This document shows, in pieces, positions 22,325-32,760 of a stretch of 52,660 nt of DNA. Location: the NCBI GenBank assembly GCA_026126345.1, contig JAHCJH010000005.1:1-52660 (forward strand), read 5' to 3'. The position numbers and the translations under genes are program-made. How positions within the stretch are numbered: the first letter of the stretch is position 1; every line of letters starts with the position of its first letter. The notes beneath the pieces were generated by a model, which saw only the letters and a list, made by a program, of their open reading frames with translations, searched no databases and was not told where the DNA came from. The stretch comes from Phycisphaeraceae bacterium (GTDB lineage Bacteria > Planctomycetota > Phycisphaerae > Phycisphaerales > UBA1924).

Positions 22325-23731
22325 ATGGCGCGAGCCAAGCGACCAGGACGTGATCGATCCGGCCCGCGCGAACGGGCGCGGCGCGCCGACGGTGCGTCGC
22401 TGCCGGACCCGCAGACCGAGCCGAGCAAGCCGCTGCTGACCCCGGGCGGTCGCGTGGACAAGGCGGCGGTGTACCGGGCCGCGCAATCGGCGAGCGCGCC
22501 CAAGGCGGCGACGCCATCGCCCGGTGAGGGCGGCCTGGGCGAATCCGATGCGGACGTGGTGCCGCGGGCGGAAGGGGCCGGCGCGGAGTCCGACGAGGAG
22601 GCGACGGCGCCGCGCGTGGTGTTCCGGCTGACGCGCGACCTGGACAAGCGGTTGGACAAGTACCTGACGGACCGGATCTCGTTCATGAGCCGGGCGCAGT
22701 TGCAGCGGCTGATCGAGGATGGGGCGGTGCTGGTGAACGGGCGGCAGGCGAAGCCTTCGACGAACCTGCGGCTGGGGGACCTGGTGGAGGTGTTCGTGCC
22801 GCCGCCGCGGGCCGAGGGGATCGTGCCCGAGGACATCCCGCTTGCGGTGATGTTCGAAGATGAGCACCTGGTGGTGGTGAACAAGACGCCGGACATCATG
22901 GTGCACCCGGCGCGGTCGCACCTGTCGGGGACGATGGTCAACGCGCTGGCGTACCACTTCAAGCACCGCTCGGCCAGCGGCGGCGCGCTGTCGGAGGTGG
23001 GCCAGGCCGAGGCCCGTCCCGGGGTGATCCACAGGCTGGACCGGCAGACGTCGGGCGTGATCGTGTTCGCCAAGACCGAGCGGGCGCACTGGCAGGTGTC
23101 CAGGCAGTTCATGGACCGCACGGTGGAGAAGCGGTACCTGGCGGTGGTGCACGGGCTGGTGGAGCCGCGGATCGACGTGATCGACGTGCCGTTGGGGCCG
23201 CACCCCTCGCGGGAGAAGGGGTATCGGGAGAAGCAGGTGGTCCGGCACGATCACCTGGGCAAGCCGGCGCTGACGGTGGCGAGGGTGCTGGGCCATTACT
23301 GGGATGAGCGCGCGGGCGGGAGCGGCGCAGGCGTGGGGCTGGGCGGTGTGCGGCCATCGGGCGGGGCGCGGGAGGATGCGTTCTCGCTCGTGGAGGTGGA
23401 GTTGAAGACGGGGCGGACGCACCAGATCCGCGTGCACCTGTCGCACCGGGGGTTCCCGCTGGTGGGCGACGACCTGTACGGCGGGAAGGCGTCGGCGGGC
23501 GGGACGGCCCCGGGGCTGGCGCGGGTGGCGCTGCACGCGGCGTTGCTGGAGTTCCGGCACCCGATCGACGGGCGGCCGATGCGGTTCGAGGCGCCGCTGC
23601 CGGCGGATCTTGCGCGGCTGGTGGGGCGGCTGCGGGGGATGGCGCGCGTGGAGGAATTCGAAGGGGTGCCGGGGGCGGTGCACAGCCCGGGGGCGATCGG
23701 GCGCGAAGCCCAGGGCGATCTGCTACGCTAG
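22325..23731 (+). CDS. RluA-family pseudouridine synthase (RluD-like)
   Basis: Isomerises uridines in 23S rRNA. The 468-residue protein has a ~95-residue basic, low-complexity N-terminal extension, then an S4 RNA-binding domain (DKRLDKYLTDRISFMSRAQL, residues ~105-160). The catalytic domain has the signature HRLDRQTSGVIVF carrying the active-site aspartate, and KTGRTHQIRVHLSHRGFPLV near the end. A Gly-rich insert around residues 335-350 interrupts the catalytic domain. S4 plus this signature fits RluD/RluC; which uridines it targets cannot be told. Probably in one operon with the preceding TPR gene. Confidence 0.92.
   Translation: MARAKRPGRDRSGPRERARRADGASLPDPQTEPSKPLLTPGGRVDKAAVYRAAQSASAPKAATPSPGEGGLGESDADVVPRAEGAGAESDEEATAPRVVFRLTRDLDKRLDKYLTDRISFMSRAQLQRLIEDGAVLVNGRQAKPSTNLRLGDLVEVFVPPPRAEGIVPEDIPLAVMFEDEHLVVVNKTPDIMVHPARSHLSGTMVNALAYHFKHRSASGGALSEVGQAEARPGVIHRLDRQTSGVIVFAKTERAHWQVSRQFMDRTVEKRYLAVVHGLVEPRIDVIDVPLGPHPSREKGYREKQVVRHDHLGKPALTVARVLGHYWDERAGGSGAGVGLGGVRPSGGAREDAFSLVEVELKTGRTHQIRVHLSHRGFPLVGDDLYGGKASAGGTAPGLARVALHAALLEFRHPIDGRPMRFEAPLPADLARLVGRLRGMARVEEFEGVPGAVHSPGAIGREAQGDLLR
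23724..23729 (+). promoter_or_regulatory. Candidate extended -10 box, propeller lipoprotein
   Basis: TGCTACGCT (hexamer 23724-23729) overlaps the stop codon of the RluA-family gene. The predicted +1 near 23736 gives a ~34-nt leader. Confidence 0.4.
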
Positions 23732-23769
23732 CGGCCGAAATCTCCCCCCTAGACCGGAGTCACGATCGC

Positions 23770-25182
23770 ATGAGTGGGACCACTGCTTTCTCGACGCGTT
23801 GGGGCACGCCGACGGTGTGCGCCGGGTTGATCGCTCTGGCCGGGCTGGCCGGCTGCACGCACGGGCCGGCGGCGGGTCTGTTCATCGATCCGAGCCCGCC
23901 GGGCCCGCGCGACATTACGGGTAAGTACATCGCGGTGATCGGCGACGGCGACATGCAGGCCGAGACGTTTGCCGATGGGCGGCTGCGGGGCAAGGCCGGC
24001 AAGGACACGCTGACGCTGATCGGTCTGCCGATCGCCGACTCGGACAAGGGCGACCGCTGGCAGACGCCGTTCACGCAGATCGAGGTGTCGAATTCGGTGA
24101 TGGGCCCGCCGACGGCGCTGGCGGTCTCGCCGGATGGGACGCTGGCGTTCGTGGTGGAGAACCGCGGGCGGGCCGGGGCCGGGGCGACGAAGGTGAGCGA
24201 CCTGCCGGCGGGCAACTCGGTGACGTCGATCGCGGTGGGGCCGGGCGTGAACGCCCGGACGGTCGGCGCTGCGGAGGTGGGCAAGAACCCGACGTCGGTG
24301 GATGTGCACCCCGACGGCGACCTGATCGCGGTCGCGACGGGGCAGGCCGGCGAGCAACTGGTGGTGGTGCCGGTGGCCAAGGACGGCACGTTCGGCAAGG
24401 CGCTGTCGTGGGAGCTGCTTGGCCTGGACGACCGGGCGGCTCTGGCGTCGAGCGTGGCGTGGAGCCCGAACGGCCGGTACGTGGCCGTGGTGCTTCCGAT
24501 GCGGGACGAGGTGGTGTTCTACGAGTTCACGCGCACGCTCAACAACGGGGGCATGGGCTTTGCGCGGTACGGTGCGCCGGTGAAGGTGGGCAAGCACCCG
24601 TTCATGGGCCGCTTCTCGCCGGACGGGCGGCACTTCATCGTCAACGAGCTGCACTGGGGCGACCAGGTCGAGGGTTACCTGGTGGGCGCTCCGGCCGGGT
24701 CGTTGTCGGTGATCCGCCTGAGCGCGGTTCCGTCGCAGGTGATCGTGCCCGAGGGCGCGCCGGAGCCGAAGGTGGAGCACGCGGTGGTCTCGACCGCCGG
24801 CGTGGGCGTGTCGCCCGAAGGGCTGGCGATGAGCCCCGACGGGCACTGGGTGGTGACGGCCAACCTGCGGCGTTCCATGCTGCCGACGGGCGACGCCCGC
24901 CTGACCCCCGGCGGGTCGGTGAGTCTGCTGTCGTTCGACCCGGGCACGGGGCAATTGACGTCCCGCGGCGAGTACGAGATCGGCGCGATGCCCGAGGGCA
25001 TCACGTTCGACGCGGCGGGGCGGAACGTCGTCGTGACGCAGTTCCGCTCCTTCGATCCCAACTCGGTGGACGGCGAGTTGGCGTTCTTCAAGCTGGTTCC
25101 GGGCGAGAACGCGCGGCTGGTTCCCGGTGATTTCTACGTCGGCGTGGGCGTGGGCCCGCACGGCGTGGTGATCGTGCGGTAA
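23770..25182 (+). CDS. Beta-propeller lipoprotein (lactonase/YncE-like)
   Basis: A 470-residue exported lipoprotein. The signal peptide ends in lipobox LAGC near residue 29 (ALAGLAGC). The rest is a seven-bladed propeller of the YVTN/lactonase kind, with repeated blade texts such as PPTALAVSPDGTLAFVVEN, PTSVDVHPDGDLIAVATG, SSVAWSPNGRYVAVV and PEGITFDAAGRNVVVTQF. No lactonase active-site residues could be confirmed, so a binding or structural role is equally possible. It is flanked by its own promoter and a ~150-base gap. Confidence 0.8.
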   Translation: MSGTTAFSTRWGTPTVCAGLIALAGLAGCTHGPAAGLFIDPSPPGPRDITGKYIAVIGDGDMQAETFADGRLRGKAGKDTLTLIGLPIADSDKGDRWQTPFTQIEVSNSVMGPPTALAVSPDGTLAFVVENRGRAGAGATKVSDLPAGNSVTSIAVGPGVNARTVGAAEVGKNPTSVDVHPDGDLIAVATGQAGEQLVVVPVAKDGTFGKALSWELLGLDDRAALASSVAWSPNGRYVAVVLPMRDEVVFYEFTRTLNNGGMGFARYGAPVKVGKHPFMGRFSPDGRHFIVNELHWGDQVEGYLVGAPAGSLSVIRLSAVPSQVIVPEGAPEPKVEHAVVSTAGVGVSPEGLAMSPDGHWVVTANLRRSMLPTGDARLTPGGSVSLLSFDPGTGQLTSRGEYEIGAMPEGITFDAAGRNVVVTQFRSFDPNSVDGELAFFKLVPGENARLVPGDFYVGVGVGPHGVVIVR

Positions 25183-25271
25183 CGGCGGGCAAGGTTGTGA
25201 CGGACGCACGTGCTTCCGGGGCGGGGATGGTGCTGCGCGCCCGGTCGGCACGCCGGGCTGGGATCACCCCC

Positions 25272-25314
25272 TAACCTTGAGCGACGCCCGGTCCGGCACG
25301 TGCCGACCGGGGCG
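25272..25314 (+). promoter_or_regulatory. Candidate -10 and 5'-end hairpin, DegT-type gene
   Basis: TAACCT (25272-25277) is followed at the predicted +1 by a stem CCCGGT-C-CGGCAC with GTGCCG-ACCGGG (25287-25311): 12 bp with one bulge. It ends a few bases before the AGGAG ribosome site (25322-25326). Confidence 0.45.
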
Positions 25315-25333
25315 CCGAGCCAGGAGCACGCGC

Positions 25334-26728
25334 ATGAGCACCCTGACCGCCAGCACCCCGACCGCCGGGAACGACCGGCGCACGCCCGCGATCCTGGGCG
25401 GCGCGCCCGCGGTGACGCTGGACCAGACCGAGGCGAACCGCTGGCCGATCATCACGGAGGAGGACGAGCGGGAGGTGCTGCGTGTGCTTCGGTCGGGGGA
25501 ATTGTCGAGCGGGCACCTGCCGCGCGACATGGGGGGCTACCCGTGCCCGCACCCCGAGGTGCTGGCGCTGGAGTGCGAGTGGGCGCGGTACATGGGGCTG
25601 GAGGTGATGGACTTCCCCTTGCCCAACGGCAAGGTGTTCCAGGTGTCGGGCAACGTGCTGAGCCACAACAACGGCACGGCGGCGATCCTGGCGGGTCTGC
25701 ACGCGATGGGGATCGGCGCGGGCGACGAGGTGATCGTGCCGAGCACCACGTGGTGGTCGAGCGTGCTGACGATCCTGCACGCCGGCGGCATCCCCGTCTT
25801 CGCGGAGACCGACGAGCAGACGCTGGCGCTGGACCCGGCCGACGTGGAGCGGCGCATCACGCCCCGCACCAAGGCGGTGATCGTGACGCACCTGTTCGGC
25901 ATCCCGGCGAAGATGGACGAGCTGGCGGCGGTGTGCACGAAGCACGGGCTGCTGCTGATGGAGGACGCCAGCCACGCGCACGGGGCCACGTACCACGGCA
26001 CGAAGATCGGCCTGATCGGCGATGTGTCGGTCTTCTCGCTGCAGGTGAACAAGCTCGTGCCGTCGGCCGAGGGCGGGCTGCTGGTCTGCAAGGACCCCGA
26101 GATGATGCTGCGGGCGGCGCGCCTGGCGCAGTACGAGCGGCTGGTGCCGCTGCACCTGCTGGGCCACCCCGATGCGCGGTTCGCCGCGACCGGCTTCGGC
26201 TACAAGTTCCGCATGTCGCCCCTGTCGGCGGCGGTGGCCCGGGCCCAGCTGCGCCACCTCGACGAGCGCAACGCCCGGCGCAACGCCAACTGCGTCTACC
26301 TGAGCAGGAAGCTCGCGGCGATGGGATTCCAGACGTTCATGAGCGGCGACCCGGGGCTGGAGAACACCGAGCGGGTGTACTTCGAGTTCCTGGTGCGGTA
26401 CGACCAGGCGCGGTTCAAGGCGCCGACCAAGGCGGTGGCCAAGGCCCTGCAGGCCGAAGGGTGCCAGGTGACCGCGCCGCGCTACCCGCTGCTGCACCAG
26501 CAGCCCGTCTTCACCGAGGGCGTGTGGGCCAAGCTCGCCCGGCTTGAGAACGTGCCGGGCGTCACGCTGCCGACGTACGACCCCAACGCCCTGCCCCGCA
26601 CCACGCAGGGCAACGGCACGCTGCTGAAGCTTCCGTCGTTCCCCAGCGCGACGAAGGAACTGCTCGATCAGTACGCCGCGGCGTTCGAGAAGGTGATGGG
26701 CGCGATCGACAAGATCCCGACGGCGTGA
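25334..26728 (+). CDS. DegT/DnrJ/EryC1/StrS-family PLP aminotransferase
   Basis: A 464-residue PLP-dependent enzyme of the family that aminates keto-sugars or keto-cyclitols. It shows HNNGTAAILAGLHAMGIGAGD, the helix that grips PLP phosphate; WWSSVLTILHAGGIPVFAE; the aspartate in LLMEDASHAHGA; and the PLP lysine in FSLQVNKLVPSAEGG, near residue 240. It is longer than usual (~380), mainly at the N-terminus and in the PCPHPEVLALECEW segment. No sugar-nucleotide or polysaccharide genes are adjacent, so the substrate is open. ATG 25334 has AGGAG 7 bases upstream. Confidence 0.9.
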   Translation: MSTLTASTPTAGNDRRTPAILGGAPAVTLDQTEANRWPIITEEDEREVLRVLRSGELSSGHLPRDMGGYPCPHPEVLALECEWARYMGLEVMDFPLPNGKVFQVSGNVLSHNNGTAAILAGLHAMGIGAGDEVIVPSTTWWSSVLTILHAGGIPVFAETDEQTLALDPADVERRITPRTKAVIVTHLFGIPAKMDELAAVCTKHGLLLMEDASHAHGATYHGTKIGLIGDVSVFSLQVNKLVPSAEGGLLVCKDPEMMLRAARLAQYERLVPLHLLGHPDARFAATGFGYKFRMSPLSAAVARAQLRHLDERNARRNANCVYLSRKLAAMGFQTFMSGDPGLENTERVYFEFLVRYDQARFKAPTKAVAKALQAEGCQVTAPRYPLLHQQPVFTEGVWAKLARLENVPGVTLPTYDPNALPRTTQGNGTLLKLPSFPSATKELLDQYAAAFEKVMGAIDKIPTA

Positions 26729-26758
26729 GGCGGCGACGGTTCGCGCGTGGTCCGGGAG

Positions 26759-27322
26759 TTACTTCTTCTTGCCGCCGGGGGCGTCGTCGTCCTCTTCGTC
26801 GAGGCGCTTGAGCAGGTCGCTGAAGTCCTCATCGTCGTCGAGCAGCGACTTCTTGCCGCCCTTGGCGGGGGGCTGGCCGGTGGAAGGCGGCGTGGCGCCC
26901 GGGACGGGCTTGGGCGGAACCATGGCGATGGTGGGGGGGCGAGCGCCGGCGCCCTTGGGGCCTTCGCCGTCGTCGTCTTCGCCGATGACGCCCGCGGCGT
27001 AGGCGTCCTTGGCGTCGATCTCTTTGGGGAAGCCGTCGATGCGGACGACGAAGACCACGGGCCCGACGGCCAGCAGGTCGCCGGGGGCGAGTTCGGCCTC
27101 GCGGATGCGCTTGGAGTTGACGAACGTGCCGTTGGAGGAGCCGAGGTCCTTGACCTTGACCTCGTCCTCGTCCCAGGTGAGTTCGCAGTGGCGGCGGGAG
27201 ATGCTGGCGATGGGGATGCGGATCTTGGCGTGCTCGTCGCGCCCGATGACCGAGCCGCTGGCGGTGAGCTTGATTTCCTTGGAGGAGCCGTCGCCCTTGA
27301 CCATGACCAGCGATACGTCCAC
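26759..27322 (-). CDS. FHA-domain protein
   Basis: A 187-residue cytoplasmic protein. The FHA phosphothreonine-binding domain fills residues ~15-85, with the four usual blocks: VIGRDEHA, RIPIASISRRHCEL (S and H), LGSSNGTFVN, and the VFVVRID closing strand. A Pro/Gly-rich linker and an acidic, Lys-ended tail (DDDEDFSDLLKRLDEEDDD) follow. GTG 27322 (VDVSLVMVKG) has AAAGGA 6 bases upstream; an upstream GTG at 27358 would add 12 Pro-rich residues. It is divergent from hemW. The kinase it listens to is not in the window. Confidence 0.87.
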   Translation of the reverse strand: MDVSLVMVKGDGSSKEIKLTASGSVIGRDEHAKIRIPIASISRRHCELTWDEDEVKVKDLGSSNGTFVNSKRIREAELAPGDLLAVGPVVFVVRIDGFPKEIDAKDAYAAGVIGEDDDGEGPKGAGARPPTIAMVPPKPVPGATPPSTGQPPAKGGKKSLLDDDEDFSDLLKRLDEEDDDAPGGKKK

Positions 27323-27372
27323 GGCAGGTCCTTTCGCCCCCGGGGGGCGGACACCCACTCCGCACAGTCGCG

Positions 27373-27403
27373 CCGGCGGGGCCGCCGGTGTGTCTCAACA
27401 ATA
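27373..27403. promoter_or_regulatory. Overlapping divergent -10 boxes between FHA gene and hemW, with leader hairpin
   Basis: Minus-strand TATTGT (27403-27398) and plus-strand AACAAT (27397-27402) share five bases. On the FHA side the predicted +1 (~27391) is followed at once by CCGGCGG/CCGCCGG (27388-27373). The plus-strand box is the weaker call. Confidence 0.35.
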
Positions 27404-27453
27404 GCAGATCCTTGCCGGGGATCGTCGGGAGGGGTGCCGGAGGCGCAGCGGGC

Positions 27454-28758
27454 ATGAACGGGCCGGTCGGAATCACGGTGTCCGGGAGCGGCCGCGGGGA
27501 TGGTTCGCTGGGGTGGACCTCGGCGCGGGCGGCGGTGGCCGGCGGGCACGGGCCGGTGCGGTCGCTGTACGTGCACACGCCGTTCTGCGTGCACAAGTGC
27601 CACTACTGCGACTTCTACTCGTTCGTGGACCAGCGCGACCAGCAGGGGGCGTTCGTCGAGCGGCTGATCGAGGAGTTGCGGGCCCAGGCGCCGCTGGCCT
27701 CGGGCGCGCCGCTGCGGACGATCTTCGTGGGCGGGGGCACGCCGAGCCTGCTGCGCGAGGACGTGTGGCGGCGGCTGCTGTCGGAGATGAACGGGCTGTT
27801 CGACCTGTCGCTGATCCGGTCGGGGGCCGGCGAGTTCACCGTCGAGTGCAATCCGGAGTCGGCGACGGCGGAGCTGCTGGGGGTGCTGCGGGCCGGGGGC
27901 GTGAACCGCGTGAGCATGGGGGCGCAGTCGTTCGAGGCGCGCCACCTGCGCACGCTGGAGCGTCGGCACGACCCCGAGCGCGTGGCCGAGGCGCTGGACC
28001 TGGCGGCCCGCGCGGGCGTGGAGCGCCGCAGCATCGACCTGATCTACGCCGTGCCGGGCCAGACCCTGGCCGAGTGGGAGGCGGACGTGCGGCGCGCGCT
28101 GGCGCTGGGCACCACGCACCTGTCGTGCTACAACCTGACGTACGAGCCCAACACGGCGATGACGGTGCGCCTGAAGCGGGGCGAGTTCACCCCGGTGGAC
28201 GACGACCTGGAAGCCGACATGTTCGAGCTGGCCGGCGCGCTGCTGGCCGAGCGCGGGCTGGAGCGGTACGAGGTGAGCAACTACGCCCTGGGGGGCATCC
28301 GCGGCGGGCAAGCCTGCGCCCACAACCTGGCGTACTGGCGGCAGGAGTCGTGGCTGGCGGCGGGCCCGAGCGCCTCGGGCCACGTGTGGGCCGGGCCCGA
28401 CCGACGGGCCGGCGGGCACCGGTGGAAGAACGCGCCGAACCTCGGCGCGTACCTGGCGCAGAGCGACGGCGGTTACGCCCCGGTGGCCGAGCACGAGGCG
28501 CCGGACCGCGCCCGGGCCGTGCGCGAACGGATCATGACCGGCGTGCGCCTGAGCGAGGGGCTCGACGCCGCCGAGGTGATGGCCGATGCGGAGGCCGCCG
28601 AGCCGGGCTCGGGCACGCGGCTGGCGGCCGCCGCGGCGGAACTGGAGGCCGACGGCTGGCTGGCGTCGGCGAGCGGGCGGTGGCGGGTGACGGCGCGCGG
28701 GTGGTTGGGTGCTGATTTCGTTGCGAGGAAACTGATGGGGTGCGTCGGCGTGGCGTGA
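27454..28758 (+). CDS. hemW: Radical SAM heme chaperone HemW (HemN-like)
   Basis: A 434-residue radical SAM protein. It has the Cx3Cx2C cluster motif CVHKCHYCDFYSF near residue 52, preceded by SLYVHTPF, then GGGTPSLL, ECNPESAT, RVSMGAQSFEARHL, and DLIYAVPGQTLAEWE. This is the HemW/CPO-like order. HemW binds heme and inserts it into respiratory proteins; true coproporphyrinogen dehydrogenase HemN usually has an extra cysteine and a longer N-terminus. ATG 27454 has GGAGG 10 bases upstream; the first ~35 residues are low-complexity. It converges on the NtrC-type gene. Confidence 0.9.
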   Translation: MNGPVGITVSGSGRGDGSLGWTSARAAVAGGHGPVRSLYVHTPFCVHKCHYCDFYSFVDQRDQQGAFVERLIEELRAQAPLASGAPLRTIFVGGGTPSLLREDVWRRLLSEMNGLFDLSLIRSGAGEFTVECNPESATAELLGVLRAGGVNRVSMGAQSFEARHLRTLERRHDPERVAEALDLAARAGVERRSIDLIYAVPGQTLAEWEADVRRALALGTTHLSCYNLTYEPNTAMTVRLKRGEFTPVDDDLEADMFELAGALLAERGLERYEVSNYALGGIRGGQACAHNLAYWRQESWLAAGPSASGHVWAGPDRRAGGHRWKNAPNLGAYLAQSDGGYAPVAEHEAPDRARAVRERIMTGVRLSEGLDAAEVMADAEAAEPGSGTRLAAAAAELEADGWLASASGRWRVTARGWLGADFVARKLMGCVGVA

Positions 28759-28773
28759 ACCCGGGCGCGATCC

Positions 28774-30228
<1,455 letters not shown>

Positions 30229-30251
30229 CGGACGGGAGGGTACGTCGGCCG

Positions 30252-30761
30252 TCAGCGGTCGTATCGGGTCAGCGCGCACAGGCCCACGGCCAGCGCGTCG
30301 GCGACGTCCGGGGGCTTGGGGATCGTCGGCAGGCCGAAGACGTCGCGCACGGCGCGCTGCATCTGCTCCTTGCCGGCGTGGCCGTGGCCGGTCAGCGACT
30401 TCTTGACCTCGGTCGGGCGGAGTTCGATCAGTTCGAGACCGGCGCGCCGGATGGCCAGCAGCAGCACGCCCCGGGCATGGCCCATGACGATGGCCGTGGC
30501 GGGGTGCTTGTAGTGGGCGAAGAGCATCTCGACGGCCACCGCGGCGGGCTGCAGGCGGTCGAGCAGCGCGCGGAAGTCATGGTCCAGCTCCGCCAGGCGG
30601 TCGGGCACCGGGGAGCGCGGGTCGAGCCGGATGACGCCGGCCTCGACCAGGCCGATGCGGTCGGGCGATCGGCCGCGGGGCTGGGCGCCGGCCGGCGCGG
30701 CGCGCTCGACGCAGCCGTAGCCGGTCAGGCGCAGGCCGGGATCGATGCCGAGGATCCGCAT
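30252..30761 (-). CDS. ruvC: Holliday junction resolvase RuvC
   Basis: An endonuclease that cuts Holliday junctions with RuvAB. The 169-residue protein has the catalytic acids at the expected places: MRILGIDPG (D7), VAVEMLFAHY (E), and PPDVADALAVGL near the C-terminus (two D). ATG 30761 starts the canonical MRILGIDPG; an upstream start would add 18 unconserved residues and overlap ribE. It follows ribE by 7 bases and precedes the NtrC-type gene by 23, so the three are likely one transcript. ruvA and ruvB are not in the window. Confidence 0.95.
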   Translation of the reverse strand: MRILGIDPGLRLTGYGCVERAAPAGAQPRGRSPDRIGLVEAGVIRLDPRSPVPDRLAELDHDFRALLDRLQPAAVAVEMLFAHYKHPATAIVMGHARGVLLLAIRRAGLELIELRPTEVKKSLTGHGHAGKEQMQRAVRDVFGLPTIPKPPDVADALAVGLCALTRYDR

Positions 30762-30768
30762 GGGCGTG

Positions 30769-31398
30769 TCAGCGGGCGGGAGTGTCGAGCGGGTAGTTCC
30801 GCAGCACGTGGACAACGGTCTTGACCAGGACGTCGGCCTCGATGTTCACGGCGCTGCCGGGGCGGAGCGCGCCGAGGGTCGTGCGCTCCAGCGTGGTGGG
30901 GATCAGGGCGACCTCGAACCAACCTTCGGCCGGGTTGACTTCGGCGATGGTCAGGGAGACGCCGTCGAGGCACACGCTGCCCTTGGGGACGATGTACGGC
31001 ATCAGCGCCGGCGGCGGCGCCACGCGGAGGCGCCATTGGCCCTGCGTCTGCACCCGGTCGATGCGTCCGACGCCGTCGACGTGCCCTTGTACGAAGTGGC
31101 CGCCCATGAGCGTGCTGGCGGTGACAGAATGCTCGAGGTTGACCGCGCCGCCCGGGGCCAGGCCGCCGAGCGTCGTGCGGTCGAGCGTCTCGGGCACGAC
31201 GTCGAACGCCAGCAGCATGCCTTCGGGCGAAGCGCGGGGCGGCTCGGCGACCGTGAGGCAGCAGCCGCTGACGGCGATTGAGTCGCCCGGGGCGGGGCGA
31301 TGGTCCCAACGGGGGCAACGCACGACCAGCCGCCGGCCGGCGGGCGCGGGGCTGAGCGACTCGAGCACTCCTGTGGATTGGACCAGGCCCGTGAACAT
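30769..31398 (-). CDS. ribE: Riboflavin synthase, alpha subunit
   Basis: Dismutates two 6,7-dimethyl-8-ribityllumazine molecules to riboflavin. The 209-residue protein shows the standard start MFTGLVQSTG and two homologous lumazine-binding barrels, each with a matching text: SIAVSGCCLTVAE in the first, SVCLDGVSLTIAEV in the second, plus MGGHFVQGHVDGVGR. The other rib genes are not in the window. A -10-like TACGCT lies 7 bases before the ATG, predicting a leaderless message. It heads the ribE-ruvC-NtrC-type operon. Confidence 0.95.
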   Translation of the reverse strand: MFTGLVQSTGVLESLSPAPAGRRLVVRCPRWDHRPAPGDSIAVSGCCLTVAEPPRASPEGMLLAFDVVPETLDRTTLGGLAPGGAVNLEHSVTASTLMGGHFVQGHVDGVGRIDRVQTQGQWRLRVAPPPALMPYIVPKGSVCLDGVSLTIAEVNPAEGWFEVALIPTTLERTTLGALRPGSAVNIEADVLVKTVVHVLRNYPLDTPAR

Positions 31399-31405
31399 CG
31401 GGCCA

Positions 31406-31411
31406 AGCGTA
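31406..31411 (-). promoter_or_regulatory. Candidate -10 box, leaderless ribE operon
   Basis: TACGCT on the minus strand, seven bases before the ribE ATG (31398). No ribosome site fits between them. Confidence 0.5.
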
Positions 31412-31486
31412 GACGCGGGCCCCCGACCATAACCCCACCCGCGGGGGGCCGGGCGCGGCGACCGGGACGGCGGGGCATGGAATCCG

Positions 31487-31517
31487 TATCATGCCGGCGC
31501 GTCGCGCCGATGGCGCG
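31487..31517 (+). promoter_or_regulatory. Candidate -10 and 5' hairpin, PQQ-type propeller gene
   Basis: TATCAT (31487-31492), then, just after the predicted +1, CGCGCC-GAT-GGCGCG (31503-31517), a perfect 6-bp stem. The same stem with loop GGT occurs in the Hcp-like gene leader. Confidence 0.4.
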
Positions 31518-31558
31518 TCGAGCCCAACCCGCCCGTGGATCGCCTGGAGCCCTGTCGC

Positions 31559-32704
31559 ATGCTGGAACTGAACCGCCGCACCCGGACCTTCGCGCTGGCC
31601 TGTTTCGCGGGCCTTGGACTGCTCGCCGGGTGCTCGTCGAGCGGGGGCGGCGGCGGCCTGTCGTCGTTGTGGCCGTTCGGCGCGCGTGCGGAGAAGCCCG
31701 CGACGGTCGAGATCAACCACGACGACTACGCGAAGCTGGGGTACAAGATCCAGTGGACCGGGTACGCGGCGATGGAGAAGGGCGCACGGCTGGTCCGGGC
31801 CGACGTGCTGGGCGACGTGCTGGTGGTGATCGACAACAACGCGTACCTCACGACGATCTCGACGGCCAGTGGGGCGGCGCGCTGGGCGACCATCGCCGAT
31901 GAGCGGCTGGCGAGTTTCGTGGGCGTGCTGCGGTCGGGGCGGCGGCTGATCGTGTGCTCGAACTACCAGGCGATGTTCCTGGACATCGAGACGGGCACGC
32001 TGCAGGACAAGCAGCGGTTCGAGCGTGTGGTGAGCACGCGCCCGATCATGATCGGGCCGTACCTGGTCTTCGGCACGCGGGGCGGCGAGGTGATGGCCCA
32101 CCTGATGATCAACGGGTTCAGGGCCTGGGGCTACGCCCTCAACGGGCCGATCGAGGCCGACCCGGTGCAGATGGAGGACGACGCGGCGTTCGTGTCGGAG
32201 TCGGGGGATGTGATCGTGCTCGACGCGCAGACGGGCAACGCCAAGGCGCGGACGCGGATCTACGCCGGCTCGGCCGCGGCGCCCGCCACCAGCGGCGAGG
32301 CGATCTACATCGCCAGCAAGGACCAGTCGATCTACTGCATCGAGAGGTTCGGCGGAGCGACGCGCTGGCGCTACCGGACCGATTCGGTGCTCACGTCGGC
32401 CCCCGTGTTTGCCGGGGGCGTGCTGTACGTGGACGTGCCCTCGGTCGGCCTGACGGCGCTGGACGCCAAGACGGGCCGGCGGCTCTGGGGCGCGCCGGGC
32501 GTGAGCGGCACGGTGATCGGCACGCGTTCCGGCAAGCTCCTGGTGTGGGACGGCCGGCACGCCGTGACGCTGGAGAAGGACGGGGCGGTGTCGCAGCGCG
32601 TGGAGATCCCCGGGGTCGCGGCCCTGGTGACCGACCGCTTCGACGACGGCGACCTGTACGTGGTGCGCGCCGGCGGATCGATCAGCCGGTTCGTGCCCCG
32701 CTGA
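31559..32704 (+). CDS. PQQ-like beta-propeller lipoprotein
   Basis: A 381-residue exported lipoprotein. The signal ends in lipobox LLAGC near residue 24 and is followed by a Ser/Gly linker. The body is a propeller of PQQ/BamB-like blades: VLVVIDNNAYLTTISTASGA, DVIVLDAQTGNAKARTRIY, SIYCIERFGGATRWRYRTD, GLTALDAKTGRRLWGAP. The DAxTG-x2-W texts are typical of the repeat. It could be a BamB-like outer-membrane assembly factor or a binding protein; the neighbours do not decide. ATG 31559 has GGAG 10 bases upstream. purH follows by 56 bases in the same direction. Confidence 0.82.
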   Translation: MLELNRRTRTFALACFAGLGLLAGCSSSGGGGGLSSLWPFGARAEKPATVEINHDDYAKLGYKIQWTGYAAMEKGARLVRADVLGDVLVVIDNNAYLTTISTASGAARWATIADERLASFVGVLRSGRRLIVCSNYQAMFLDIETGTLQDKQRFERVVSTRPIMIGPYLVFGTRGGEVMAHLMINGFRAWGYALNGPIEADPVQMEDDAAFVSESGDVIVLDAQTGNAKARTRIYAGSAAAPATSGEAIYIASKDQSIYCIERFGGATRWRYRTDSVLTSAPVFAGGVLYVDVPSVGLTALDAKTGRRLWGAPGVSGTVIGTRSGKLLVWDGRHAVTLEKDGAVSQRVEIPGVAALVTDRFDDGDLYVVRAGGSISRFVPR

Positions 32705-32760
32705 ACAGCCCGCCCGCCGCCGGACGTGACCCACGCACCTCGCCGGGAGTGCCGAGCCCC

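Noticed and set aside
21458..23683. A 741-codon minus-strand frame across the TPR and RluA-family genes
   Set aside because: It spans two well-identified plus-strand genes and has the His/Arg/Pro-rich look of an antisense shadow.
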